Below are positions 38,552 through 48,276 of a stretch of DNA of 64,000 nucleotides, in pieces; positions within the stretch are counted from its first letter, which is position 1, and every line of letters starts with the position of its first letter. Position numbers and translations under genes: made by a program. The notes under the pieces are model-generated. The model was given only the letters and a program-made list of their open reading frames with translations. It did no database searches and had not been told where the DNA came from. Source of the DNA: Sphingobium sp. 66-54 (GTDB lineage Bacteria > Pseudomonadota > Alphaproteobacteria > Sphingomonadales > Sphingomonadaceae); the NCBI GenBank assembly GCA_001899715.1, contig MKWI01000016.1, positions 310,001 through 374,000 of the forward strand. The letters are read 5' to 3'.

Positions 38552-38640
38552 CCGCCGTGCTCCTGCGAAGGCAGGAGCCCAGCGCGGTAGGGCACTGCGG
38601 GGCTGGGTGCTGGGCTCCTGCCTTCGCAGGAGCACGGCGG
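38552..38640. repeat. Large palindromic repeat (REP/BIME-like), complete copy
   Basis: The left arm, 38552-38583, and the right arm, 38609-38640, are perfect inverted copies of 32 bases around a 25-base spacer. Each arm itself contains a smaller hairpin (CTCCTGC..GCAGGAG). Degenerate or half copies occur at 12697-12726, 50829-50850, 54595-54671 and 63770-63846. No transposase is near. Such elements often generate short spurious reading frames with recurring PAFAGAR-like peptides. Confidence 0.85.
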
Positions 38641-38789
38641 CTCATAAGCGGAAGTCTCGGGGGTCGATTAAACGGCGGCGGGGCATCAGCGACAGCAACA
38701 CCCGTTGACATCCATTTAGCACGACGTGAAGCCCAAAGCAGAGCGGCGCCCGAAAGACGCCGGCCCGCTCCATTCCTCAGGTCGCAGCC

Positions 38790-39134
38790 TCAGCCTTCGT
38801 AATCGGCGCCGAGATTGTGCGCGCGCGGCGGCGTGGCGGCGGTGAGTCGCAGCGCCTCGGCCGAGCGGGCGATCGAGCCGATCTCGTCCGGCGTATCGTC
38901 ATCGTCGATCTGCATCTTCTGCATCGAGCCGATCACGTCGTTCTTGAGGTCGTCGGGCTTGACCGTCTCTTCGGCGATCTCGCGCAGGGCGACCACCGGG
39001 TTCTTGTCACGATCGCGGTCGAGCGTCAGCTCTGCGCCGCCGGAAATGGCGCGGGCGCGCTGGGCGGCGAGCAGGACGAGGTCGAAGCGATTGGAGACCT
39101 TGTCGATGCAATCTTCGACGGTAACGCGCGCCAT
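38790..39134 (-). CDS. rpoZ: DNA-directed RNA polymerase omega subunit
   Basis: Omega assists beta-prime folding and, with ppGpp, tunes transcription. The 114-residue protein begins [13 protein letters not shown] and continues [14 protein letters not shown], the classical omega signature. The acidic C-terminal tail with D-D-D-D-T-P-D-E is typical of the alphaproteobacterial form. It is monocistronic here; spoT is not next to it within the window. The 149 bases between the palindrome and its stop hold nothing recognisable. Confidence 0.96.
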   Translation of the reverse strand: MARVTVEDCIDKVSNRFDLVLLAAQRARAISGGAELTLDRDRDKNPVVALREIAEETVKPDDLKNDVIGSMQKMQIDDDDTPDEIGSIARSAEALRLTAATPPRAHNLGADYEG

Positions 39135-39282
39135 GCTTGCTCCTGAACAGCAAATAGGGATTTCGGGAAGCGCCAGCCTCTAGCGGCGAAGGGCGCGCAA
39201 GTCAATGAAAAGCGCGCCTTGGCAAGCGGCCGGCCTTGCCCCATGAAGGGGGTCGCAGGGAGCGGGGATGGAGCCGTAAAGC

Positions 39283-40440
39283 GTGACCGGGCAAACGCGC
39301 CATCTCGTTGACGGGAATGAGTTGCTGCTCGTGCCGGGCGGAGAGGAGCGGCTCGCGCTGCTCGTCGAACTGATCGAGAACGCGCTGCGCCAGATCGACA
39401 TCTATTATTATATCTTCGCCGCCGACGAGTGCGGCGAGCGCGTGGCAGAAGCGCTGATCGACGCGTGCAATCGCCATGTCGCGGTTACGGTGATCGTCGA
39501 TGCCTTCGGCTCTGCGATGACCCCGGTGGCGTTTTTCGAGCGGATGGTCGAGGCGGGCGTCCGCTTCGCCTATTTCGGCGCGCACCGCACGACGCGCTAT
39601 CTCATCCGCAACCACCAGAAGATGGTGATCGTGGACAGCAAGCGGGTGCTGATCGGCGGGTTCAACTGCGAGCGCGCCTATTTCGGCCGGGCCGACGACC
39701 GGCGCGCATGGTCCGATCTGGGGCTGCTGGTCAAGGGGCCGCTCGCCGGGACGCTCCAGCACTGGTTCGACGCGCTGGCGGCCTGGACGTTCGACAGCCG
39801 CCAGCGCTATCGCCAGCTCACCCGCCTCGTGCGCAAATGGAACCCCGGCGACGGCAAGGCTGCCTGGCTGGTCGGCGGGCCGACGCGCTACGCCAGTAGC
39901 TGGGTGCGCAACGTCAACGCGGACCTGCGCGCGGGGCAGCGGCTGGATCTCGTCGCGGCCTATTTCTCGCCGAGCCATGCGATGATCTCACGGATCAACC
40001 AGTTCGCCCGGCGCGGCGGCGCGCGGCTCATCACCGCGATGAAGTCCGACAATCGCGCCACCATCGGCGCGGCGCGCTATCTCTACAAGCGCATGCTGCG
40101 GGCAGGCGTGGCGATCTTCGAATATCGCCCGCAGAAGCTGCACATGAAGCTGATCGTCATCGACGACATCGTCTATGCCGGCTCGGCCAATTTCGACATG
40201 CGCAGCCTGTTCATCAATCTGGAACTGATGCTGCGCGTGGAGGACGCCGCCTTCGCGGCCGAGGCGCGCGCGCTTATCGACGATATGGCGGCGCACAGTC
40301 GGCGGATCACGCCGCGCATCTACCGGCTCATGTCCCGCCCGCTGCGGCGGCTGGTCTGGTGGTTCAACTATCTGCTGGTCGGCGTGCTCGATTACACCGT
40401 CACTCGGCGGCTAAATCTGCGTCGCAAGAAGCGGCCTTAA
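39283..40440 (+). CDS. Phospholipase D-family protein (cardiolipin synthase-like)
   Basis: The 385-residue protein has two phospholipase D active-site motifs: H-Q-K with downstream D near residue 108 (R-N-H-Q-K-M-V-I-V-D) and H-M-K with D near residue 287 (K-L-H-M-K-L-I-V-I-D-D). Each is followed by G-G-x-N or G-S-A-N. This layout fits ClsB-type cardiolipin synthases and related phosphatidyl transferases. It lacks N-terminal transmembrane helices. The start is GTG 39283; an ATG at 39268 is in another frame and soon stops. The 3' end overlaps the convergent methyltransferase gene by about 41 bases. Confidence 0.82.
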   Translation: MTGQTRHLVDGNELLLVPGGEERLALLVELIENALRQIDIYYYIFAADECGERVAEALIDACNRHVAVTVIVDAFGSAMTPVAFFERMVEAGVRFAYFGAHRTTRYLIRNHQKMVIVDSKRVLIGGFNCERAYFGRADDRRAWSDLGLLVKGPLAGTLQHWFDALAAWTFDSRQRYRQLTRLVRKWNPGDGKAAWLVGGPTRYASSWVRNVNADLRAGQRLDLVAAYFSPSHAMISRINQFARRGGARLITAMKSDNRATIGAARYLYKRMLRAGVAIFEYRPQKLHMKLIVIDDIVYAGSANFDMRSLFINLELMLRVEDAAFAAEARALIDDMAAHSRRITPRIYRLMSRPLRRLVWWFNYLLVGVLDYTVTRRLNLRRKKRP

Positions 40441-41032
40441 GCGGCGCATCCGCCTGCTTCCACGCCCAGAACAGGCAGGCCGGCGGCACGCAGCGCCACG
40501 CCCGCGCGCGCTCCACCCGCGCGAACCGTGCCGCGAGGAAGGGCAGGACGAAGCGCGAATATTGATAGATGAGGAAGGCGCCGCCCGGTCGGATCGCACG
40601 GTGCGTCGCATCCATGATCGCATGCGCGACGGGCCGGGGCAGGGTGGAGAAGGGCAGGCCGGAGATGACATGATCCGCCTGCGCGATGCCGCGCGCGGCG
40701 AGGATCGCCTCGATATCCGCGGCCGAGCCGTGGACGCACTCCAGCCGGGGATCGGCGATGCTCGCGCGCAGATAGCGGATGAACCGCTCGCTGGTGTCGA
40801 TGGCGATCAGCCGCGCGTCCGGTCCGATCCGGCGCAATATCTCGCGCGTGAATACGCCGGTGCCCGGGCCATACTCCACCACACACCGCACCTCGCGCCA
40901 GTCGATGGGATCGAGCAGCGCCCGAATCGTGGTTTGCGAGGTAGGGATGACCGAGCCCACCATGCCCGGCCGGTCCAGAAACTGTTTGAGGAACAGGATA
41001 TGGGGGGATGAAACGCGGTTCGCGGCGGTCAT
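40400..41032 (-). CDS. Class I methyltransferase, PmtA-like (phospholipid N-methyltransferase candidate)
   Basis: This is a 210-residue S-adenosylmethionine methyltransferase with motif I V-V-E-Y-G-P-G-T-G-V-F near residue 48, motif II A-I-D-T-S near residue 76, and S-G-L-P-F-S-T-L-P near residue 124. The pattern, including L-x-x-F-L-x-x-P-x-x-V-G-S-V near the start, resembles phospholipid N-methyltransferases of alphaproteobacteria and rRNA dimethylases. I use ATG 41032; the frame is open 21 codons further. Overlap with the convergent phospholipase D gene and their shared lipid theme suggest a phospholipid role, but the link is by position only. Confidence 0.72.
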   Translation of the reverse strand: MTAANRVSSPHILFLKQFLDRPGMVGSVIPTSQTTIRALLDPIDWREVRCVVEYGPGTGVFTREILRRIGPDARLIAIDTSERFIRYLRASIADPRLECVHGSAADIEAILAARGIAQADHVISGLPFSTLPRPVAHAIMDATHRAIRPGGAFLIYQYSRFVLPFLAARFARVERARAWRCVPPACLFWAWKQADAPLKAASCDADLAAE

Positions 41033-41109
41033 GCCTGATACTCTCCCATGGCGGCGGCGTGACAAATTAACGCGCGGCTGGCAAGGGCGTTTCACCGAAA
41101 GGGACCAGC

Positions 41110-41463
41110 ATGACGGATGTGACGCACCCTCTCCCCCCGCAAGGCGCCGTGGCGGTGATCTTCGTCTCGATGCGCACGGACGCGGATCAGCCGGGCTATG
41201 ACGCGGCTGCCGGGGCCATGATGGCGCTGGTCGCGCGGCAGCCGGGCTATCTGGGCGCGGACAGCGCGCGCGGCGCGGACGGCTTCGGCATCACGGTGAG
41301 CTATTGGGCGGACGAGGCGAGCGCGCGGGCGTGGCGGGCCGTGGCGGAGCATGCGGCGGTGCGCGCGCTTGGCCGGGCGCGCTGGTATGCGCACTATCGC
41401 CTCATCGTCTCGCAGGTGACGCGCGCCTATGCATGGCACCGGGGAGAGCCGGTTTCCGAATGA
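41110..41463 (+). CDS. ABM-fold (antibiotic biosynthesis monooxygenase-like) small protein
   Basis: A 117-residue protein of the dimeric alpha/beta-barrel (ABM) family. The features are an N-terminal beta strand V-A-V-I-F-V-S, the Q-P-G-Y-L-G turn, and S-Y-W-A-D-E-A-S-A-R-A-W near residue 62, then a final strand. It resembles the YqjZ subgroup, whose members have heme-degrading, monooxygenase or unknown activities. The N-terminal ten residues (Thr-His-Pro-Leu-Pro-Pro) are encoded by C-rich repeat-like sequence and may not be conserved. It is divergent from the methyltransferase with a 77-base gap. Function is not settled. Confidence 0.75.
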   Translation: MTDVTHPLPPQGAVAVIFVSMRTDADQPGYDAAAGAMMALVARQPGYLGADSARGADGFGITVSYWADEASARAWRAVAEHAAVRALGRARWYAHYRLIVSQVTRAYAWHRGEPVSE

Positions 41464-41693
41464 GCTTGCCTTTTGCTGCACCGCACAGTAGAGGCGCCCC
41501 AGTCGATTGGCGGCGAACCCATCAGGTGCCGCAATCCCGAGCAGCGTGAGGTTCGCGTTCCACGCGGAGCCTGCCGGGACGGACAATCGCTGATCGCCTG
41601 AAGCTTCCTTTTTCACGCAGGGTCGCATCGTGTTGGAGCCCCTGCGCCGCGCTGCGTCCGTTCGCGCGCGCCGCTTATTCTTGAAAGTTTTCC

Positions 41694-43481
<1,788 letters not shown>

Positions 43482-43504
43482 GCGGATCTAGGTTGAGAGG
43501 ATCA

Positions 43505-43536
43505 GGCTCCTGCCGGTTGGCGGGGGCCTTTTCTTT
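43505..43536 (+). terminator. Terminator downstream of the DEAD-box helicase gene
   Basis: GGCTCCTGCC pairs with GGCGGGGGCC across a four-base loop (two G-T pairs), followed by TTTTCTTT. Confidence 0.8.
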
Positions 43537-43598
43537 GAGGGTTGATGACGTTCAACCTGATGACCGATGCGGGTGACAAGCGCTTACCCATCACCCCA

Positions 43599-43752
43599 TC
43601 ACTCCGGGCCTGAGCCGGGGTCTCGCTTCTCGGGTCGGACTGCTCCTCCAACAGGATCGTTACGTCCTTCCGATTAAACATCGCGGGCAGTCCGTTGCTC
43701 ATACTCCGCCCGCGGAGGAGACAGCGGGACCCCCGGCTCAAGCCCGCGGTGA
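43599..43752. repeat. Second palindromic repeat family, long inverted arms
   Basis: The left arm 43599-43629 and right arm 43722-43752 are imperfect inverted copies of about 31 bases, sharing GGGC-T-TGAGCCGGGG cores. They enclose about 92 bases of unrelated sequence. No transposase or recombinase reading frame lies inside. The sequence differs from the first repeat family. The interval 43537-43850 between two convergent operons is otherwise empty. Confidence 0.6.
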
Positions 43753-43850
43753 CGAGGAACAGTTTGGGAACGGCCGGAAGGGAGAAGGCCGCTTAAGCCA
43801 TTCCGCTACCAGGGAATGCTCTTCCCCGAGTCGGCTATCAACCCTGTCCC

Positions 43851-44483
43851 TCAGCCCTTCTTCTCACCCAGATCCAGCCCATGCTTCATCAGCATCGGCA
43901 GGTTGGCCATGGCGAAGATCATCGAGACGGCGGTGACGCCCCACACCTTCACCGCCAGCCATGTGTCGAAGCTCATCGTCGCGCGCATCACCTCGTTGGC
44001 GCCGGCCAGCGCGAGGAAGAACAGGCCCCAGTTGCGCGAGAGCTTGAGCCAGCCGGTCTCGGTGAGGCCGTTATAGGCCGATTGCAGCAGATAGCGCAGC
44101 AGCGGCTTGCCGCGCAGCCAGCCGCCCAGCAGCATCGCCGCGAAAAAGGCGTAGATGATCGTCGGCTTGGCCTGGATGAACTGCGGATCGTGGAAATAGA
44201 GCGTCAGCGCGCCGAAGAACAGCACGAGGATGGCGGAGAGCCAGAGCATCGGCGAGACGCGGCCCAGCCGCCATTTGCTGATGACCACCGCCACCGCGAT
44301 GGCCGCCATGAACGCCCCGGTGCCAGCGAACATGCCGACGAACTTGGTGATAAGGAAGAACACCAGCAGCGGCCCGAAATCGAGCGCCATCGGCAGCCAG
44401 CTCTCGCCCTTGGGGCCGGGCGCGACCGGCGCGCCGTCGATGGTGGCGTCGACGCCTTCGGCGCGGGTTCCGTCAGCGTGCAT
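43851..44483 (-). CDS. ispZ: Septation protein A / intracellular septation protein (IspZ, YciB)
   Basis: This 210-residue inner-membrane protein of the YciB family is implicated in cell-envelope synthesis and septation. Five or more hydrophobic segments are visible, and the family motif K-P-T-I-I-Y occurs near residue 99 followed by L-L-G-G-W-L-R-G-K-P-L. I use ATG 44483; the frame stays open 43 codons upstream only as a shadow of ftsY. It overlaps the ftsY 3' end by 11 bases. In alphaproteobacteria ispZ is commonly the last gene after ftsY. The first 30 residues are polar and poorly conserved. Confidence 0.92.
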   Translation of the reverse strand: MHADGTRAEGVDATIDGAPVAPGPKGESWLPMALDFGPLLVFFLITKFVGMFAGTGAFMAAIAVAVVISKWRLGRVSPMLWLSAILVLFFGALTLYFHDPQFIQAKPTIIYAFFAAMLLGGWLRGKPLLRYLLQSAYNGLTETGWLKLSRNWGLFFLALAGANEVMRATMSFDTWLAVKVWGVTAVSMIFAMANLPMLMKHGLDLGEKKG

Positions 44484-45405
44484 AAGCGGCTCCCGCAATG
44501 GCATGGGCCAGTTCGGCCGGGTCGAAGGGGCGCAGGTCGTCGATTGTCTCGCCAACGCCGATGGCGTGGATGGGCAGGCCGAATTTCTCCGCCGCCGCCA
44601 CCAGCACGCCACCGCGCGCAGTGCCGTCCAGCTTGGTCATGACGAGCCCGGTGACGTTGGCGACATCCTTGAAAATCTCGATCTGCGAGAGGGCGTTCTG
44701 GCCGGTCGTGGCGTCCAGCACCAGCACCACGTCATGCGGCGCGGCGGGGTTGAGGCGGCCGAGCACGCGGCTGATCTTGGCCAGCTCGTCCATCAGCTCG
44801 CGCTTGTTCTGGAGGCGCCCGGCGGTGTCGACGATCAGCACGTCGATGCCGGTCGCCGTCGCCTGCTTGACTGCGTCGAACACCACGCCGGCCGCGTCGC
44901 CGCCTTCCGGACCGGAGACGATGGGCACGCCGAGCCGGTCCGCCCACACCTTGAGCTGGCCGATGGCGGCGGCGCGGAAGGTGTCGCCCGCCGCCAGCAT
45001 CACGCCGTAATCCTGCTCCTGGAACAGATGGGCGAGCTTGGCGATTGTCGTCGTCTTGCCCGATCCGTTGACACCGATGACGAGAATGACCTGCGGGCGC
45101 GGGAACGCCGCGATCTCGATGGGTTTGGCCACCGGGGTCAGCACCTTCTCGATCTCCTCGGCGAGAATCTCGCGCAGATACTCCTCGGTCAGCTCCTTGT
45201 TGAACTTACCCTCGGCCAGCCGATCGCGGATGCGCGCGGCCATGGCCGGGCCGAGATCGGTGGTGATGAGCGCCTCTTCCAGCTCGTCCAGCGTCTGCTC
45301 GTCGAGCGCGGCCTTGGAGAAGATGCCGGCGATATTCTCGCCAAGCTTGTCGGAGGTGCGCCGGAAGCCGCCGAACAGGCGGTCGCGCCAGGATGTGTCA
45401 GCCAT
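44473..45405 (-). CDS. ftsY: Signal recognition particle receptor FtsY
   Basis: FtsY receives SRP-ribosome complexes at the inner membrane. The 310-residue protein has the N domain (about residues 20-100) and the GTPase G domain with G-V-N-G-S-G-K-T-T-T near residue 113. D-T-A-G-R lies near residue 200 and T-K-L-D-G-T-A-R-G-G near residue 257. It lacks the long acidic A domain of E. coli FtsY, as expected for alphaproteobacteria. ATG 45405 overlaps the mtaB stop by eight bases; a start four codons earlier is possible. It is the third gene of dapF-mtaB-ftsY-ispZ. Confidence 0.96.
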   Translation of the reverse strand: MADTSWRDRLFGGFRRTSDKLGENIAGIFSKAALDEQTLDELEEALITTDLGPAMAARIRDRLAEGKFNKELTEEYLREILAEEIEKVLTPVAKPIEIAAFPRPQVILVIGVNGSGKTTTIAKLAHLFQEQDYGVMLAAGDTFRAAAIGQLKVWADRLGVPIVSGPEGGDAAGVVFDAVKQATATGIDVLIVDTAGRLQNKRELMDELAKISRVLGRLNPAAPHDVVLVLDATTGQNALSQIEIFKDVANVTGLVMTKLDGTARGGVLVAAAEKFGLPIHAIGVGETIDDLRPFDPAELAHAIAGAAYAR

Positions 45406-46654
45406 GATCGCGTCCATGCGCGATGAGCGCGCCATCCTCAAGCCCCGTGATGCGGGCGGTGACGATGGTGCCGGGCATTTGCGGCGTGGCGAAGCGGATG
45501 GGCGCGAAACTCTCGCCATGGCCGGCGAGGCCGCTGGTCTCGATGAGCACGCGCTGCTCGCTGCCGATAAGGCCGCGCAGCCAGCGGTCGCGCTCCTCCG
45601 CGCAGGCGGTGCGCAGCCGGGCGGCGCGCTCGCGGATGATCGCGCGCTCCACCTGCGGCATGCGCGCGGCGGGCGTCCCCTCGCGCGGCGAATATGGGAA
45701 GATGTGGCCGTGGACGATGCGGCACTCACGCACCAGCGCGAGGCTGTTTTCGAACATGGCCTCATCCTCGGTCGGGAAGCCGGCGATGATGTCCGCGCCG
45801 ATGGCGATCTCCGGCCGGCATGCATGCAGCCGCTCGGCCAGCGCGATCGCCTGCGCGCGGCTGTGGCGGCGCTTCATGCGCTTGAGGATCAGGTCGTCGC
45901 CCGCCTGGAGCGAGAGGTGGATGTGCGGCATCAGCCGCGGCTCGCCGGTGATGAGGGCGAACAGCCGCTCGTCGATCTCGATGCCGTCGAGCGAGGAGAG
46001 GCGCAGGCGGGGCAGGGCGGGCACGCCCTTGAGGATACGCTCGACGAGGCGGCCCAGCGTCGGGCTGCCGGGCAGGTCCGCGCCGTAGCTGGTCACGTCC
46101 ACGCCGGTCAGCACGATCTCCTGAACGCCCTCGTCCACCAGCCGCGCGACCTGATCGACCACCGCCCCGGCCGGCACCGAGCGGCTCGGCCCGCGCCCAT
46201 AAGGGATGATGCAGAAGGTGCAGCGATGGTCGCAGCCATTCTGCACGACGATGAAGGCGCGCACCCGCTCGGCGAAGGCGGAGAGGAGCTGCGGCGCCTG
46301 CTCTCCCACCGTCATGATGTCGGCGACGTGGCTCTTGTCTGGCCCGGCCTCCGGCGCGAGATGCGCGGCGAAGCTGGCCTTTTCGCCATTGCCGATCACC
46401 CGCGCCACCTCCGGCATGGCGGCGAACATGGCGGGGTCGGTCTGCGCCGCGCAGCCGGTGACGATGATCCGCGCTTCCGGGCGCTCGCGATGGGCGCGGC
46501 GGATCGCCTGCCGGGTCTGGCGCACTGCCTCGCCGGTCACGGCGCAACTGTTGACGATGATGAGATCGTCCCGGTCGCCCAGCTGCTGGCGGATCGCCTC
46601 GCTCTCGGCGATGTTGAGCCGGCAGCCGAGCGTGATGATTTCCGGCCCGCTCAT
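45398..46654 (-). CDS. mtaB: tRNA N6-threonylcarbamoyladenosine methylthiotransferase (MtaB)
   Basis: MtaB converts t6A37 to ms2t6A37 in tRNA. The 418-residue radical-SAM enzyme has an N-terminal UPF0004 domain with three cysteines (G-C-R-L-N, N-S-C-A-V-T, T-G-C-A-A). Its radical-SAM motif is N-G-C-D-H-R-C-T-F-C near residue 150 (C-x3-C-x2-C), and a C-terminal TRAM-like region follows. It could be confused with MiaB, but the G-C-R-L-N opening and D-H-R-C-T-F-C motif favour MtaB. ATG 46654 overlaps the dapF stop by four bases. Confidence 0.93.
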   Translation of the reverse strand: MSGPEIITLGCRLNIAESEAIRQQLGDRDDLIIVNSCAVTGEAVRQTRQAIRRAHRERPEARIIVTGCAAQTDPAMFAAMPEVARVIGNGEKASFAAHLAPEAGPDKSHVADIMTVGEQAPQLLSAFAERVRAFIVVQNGCDHRCTFCIIPYGRGPSRSVPAGAVVDQVARLVDEGVQEIVLTGVDVTSYGADLPGSPTLGRLVERILKGVPALPRLRLSSLDGIEIDERLFALITGEPRLMPHIHLSLQAGDDLILKRMKRRHSRAQAIALAERLHACRPEIAIGADIIAGFPTEDEAMFENSLALVRECRIVHGHIFPYSPREGTPAARMPQVERAIIRERAARLRTACAEERDRWLRGLIGSEQRVLIETSGLAGHGESFAPIRFATPQMPGTIVTARITGLEDGALIAHGRDHG

Positions 46655-47469
46655 CCGCCCGCCGGCGCCAGCGCGTCCAGATCGAGCGTGCCGTCGAACA
46701 CATGGGTCGCCGGGCCGGTCATGGTGATGGTGCCGCCCGGTGCCCAGTCGATGACAAGGTCGCCGCCCGGCAGGCTCACCCGCACCGGGCCGGTCGCCAG
46801 CTTGCGGCGGATCGCGGCAACGGCAGTGGCGCAGGCGCCGGTGCCGCAGGCGCGGGTGAAGCCGGCGCCGCGCTCCCACACGGTGAGGCGGATATGATCC
46901 GGGCTTTCGACCTGTGCGAAACTGACGTTCACACGCTCGGGGAACAGCGGATCATGCTCGATCAGCGGGCCGAGCCGCGCCATGTCGACGGCCTCGAGGT
47001 TGTTGAGGAAAAACACGACATGTGGGTTGCCGACATTGACGGCGGCGGGGGCGGGCAGATCCTCCCAGCTTGCGGGCATGGCGAGCGTGTCCATCGCGTA
47101 GGCGAGGGGTATCTGCTCCCAGCCGAAGCGCGGCTCGCCCATGTCGACGCCGACGAGATCGCCATCGCGGCCGGCGCGCAGCAGGCCGGCCCTGGTCTCG
47201 ATCAGCACGTCGCGGCCCACGAACAGCGGCACGCAGCGCGTCGCATTGCCGCACGCCTCCACCTCGCTGCCGTCCTGATTGAAGATGCGCATGGCAACGT
47301 CCGCCCGCTCGGACTCGCCGATCAGGATGAGCTGATCGCAGCCCACGCCCGTCCGCCGGTCGGCGATGGCGCGCGCCAGCGGTCCGGTCATGGCGAGCGG
47401 ATGGGCGCGCGTGTCGATCACGACGAAATCGTTGCCGAGGCCGTGCATCTTGGCGAAGGGAAGGCTCAT
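46651..47469 (-). CDS. dapF: Diaminopimelate epimerase
   Basis: DapF interconverts LL- and meso-diaminopimelate, needed for lysine and peptidoglycan. The protein has the two catalytic cysteines in E-A-C-G-N-A near residue 73 and R-A-C-G-T-G-A near residue 212, in the two mirror-image halves. The opening F-A-K-M-H-G-L-G-N-D-F is the family signature. I start at ATG 47469, which gives that opening directly (272 residues); ATG 47478 would add three. It is the first gene of dapF-mtaB-ftsY-ispZ, a widespread alphaproteobacterial operon. It is divergent from the lipoprotein gene. Confidence 0.95.
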   Translation of the reverse strand: MSLPFAKMHGLGNDFVVIDTRAHPLAMTGPLARAIADRRTGVGCDQLILIGESERADVAMRIFNQDGSEVEACGNATRCVPLFVGRDVLIETRAGLLRAGRDGDLVGVDMGEPRFGWEQIPLAYAMDTLAMPASWEDLPAPAAVNVGNPHVVFFLNNLEAVDMARLGPLIEHDPLFPERVNVSFAQVESPDHIRLTVWERGAGFTRACGTGACATAVAAIRRKLATGPVRVSLPGGDLVIDWAPGGTITMTGPATHVFDGTLDLDALAPAGG

Positions 47470-47591
47470 GCCGCGCATTTAGGGGGCGCAGGGGGCCAAG
47501 TCCATGCTTTCCCCCCCCATATGCGGATTTACGCGATGCCGAATGCACGGCAGTCTCCGCCGCGTCAGCAACCGGGGAGAGGGCGGGCTTG

Positions 47592-48167
47592 ATGCGAACC
47601 TGGACTTATCTGGCCGCGATCGGCCTGTTGGCGGGCTGCGGCCCGAAGGCGACGGACAATGCTGCCGAGCCGGCGAACGCCGCCAATGAGAGCGCCGCCA
47701 TCGCCAATGCGGCGGCGGCCGGCAACGAGGCGGCCGCTGTCAATGGGACAGAGCCGGCCAATGCGGCAGAAGCGCAACCCGCGCAGCCCCAGCCGGCGGC
47801 AAGCGGCCTGCCGCTGCGCACGGGCTTCTATGTCGCCAGCGACACCGCCTGCGGCAACGCCTCCAACGCCACGCTCATGCTGGTGCGGCGCGACGGCTAT
47901 AACGGTTCGCGCTATTCCTGCGATTTCAAGACGGTCGAGAAGACCGGCGCCACCAGCTACCGGGTGACGGAGCAATGTTCCGAACTCGGCGGCTTTGGTG
48001 GCGACTCGCCCGAGCCGTGGACCAGCACCGTGCGCTACGAGGTCCCCAACGACCGCAGCTTCACCGCACGGCAGGATGACGGCAGCGCCAGCGCCGCGCG
48101 CTATTGCCCGCAATCCAGCCTGCCCGAGCCGTGGCGAGACAATGATATCAGCGACATCGTGAAATAG
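47592..48167 (+). CDS. Predicted lipoprotein with Asn/Ala-rich linker
   Basis: The 191-residue product has a lipoprotein signal (hydrophobic residues 6-15 ending L-L-A-G-C), so it is expected to be lipidated on Cys16. Residues about 20-75 are low complexity, dominated by Ala, Asn, Glu and Gln, and resemble a flexible spacer. The C-terminal part, residues about 78-190, is a compact domain with four cysteines (T-A-C-G-N, Y-S-C-D-F, E-Q-C-S-E, R-Y-C-P-Q) that could form two disulfides. I do not recognise the domain. ATG 47592 follows a GGAGAGGG sequence. Confidence 0.8.
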   Translation: MRTWTYLAAIGLLAGCGPKATDNAAEPANAANESAAIANAAAAGNEAAAVNGTEPANAAEAQPAQPQPAASGLPLRTGFYVASDTACGNASNATLMLVRRDGYNGSRYSCDFKTVEKTGATSYRVTEQCSELGGFGGDSPEPWTSTVRYEVPNDRSFTARQDDGSASAARYCPQSSLPEPWRDNDISDIVK

Positions 48168-48276
48168 CGCCCGCATCCGGCACGGAACGCGCATCGACTC
48201 TCCGTGCGACGCAGGCTTATGATGAACCCATCACGCGGTGCCCACCACCCCGCCGTGCAGCAAGGAGTGTGGTCGC

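Noticed and set aside
38530-38640. Short frames with PAFAGAR-like peptides in the palindrome
   Set aside because: They are produced by the repeat sequence itself and recur at other copies; not genes.
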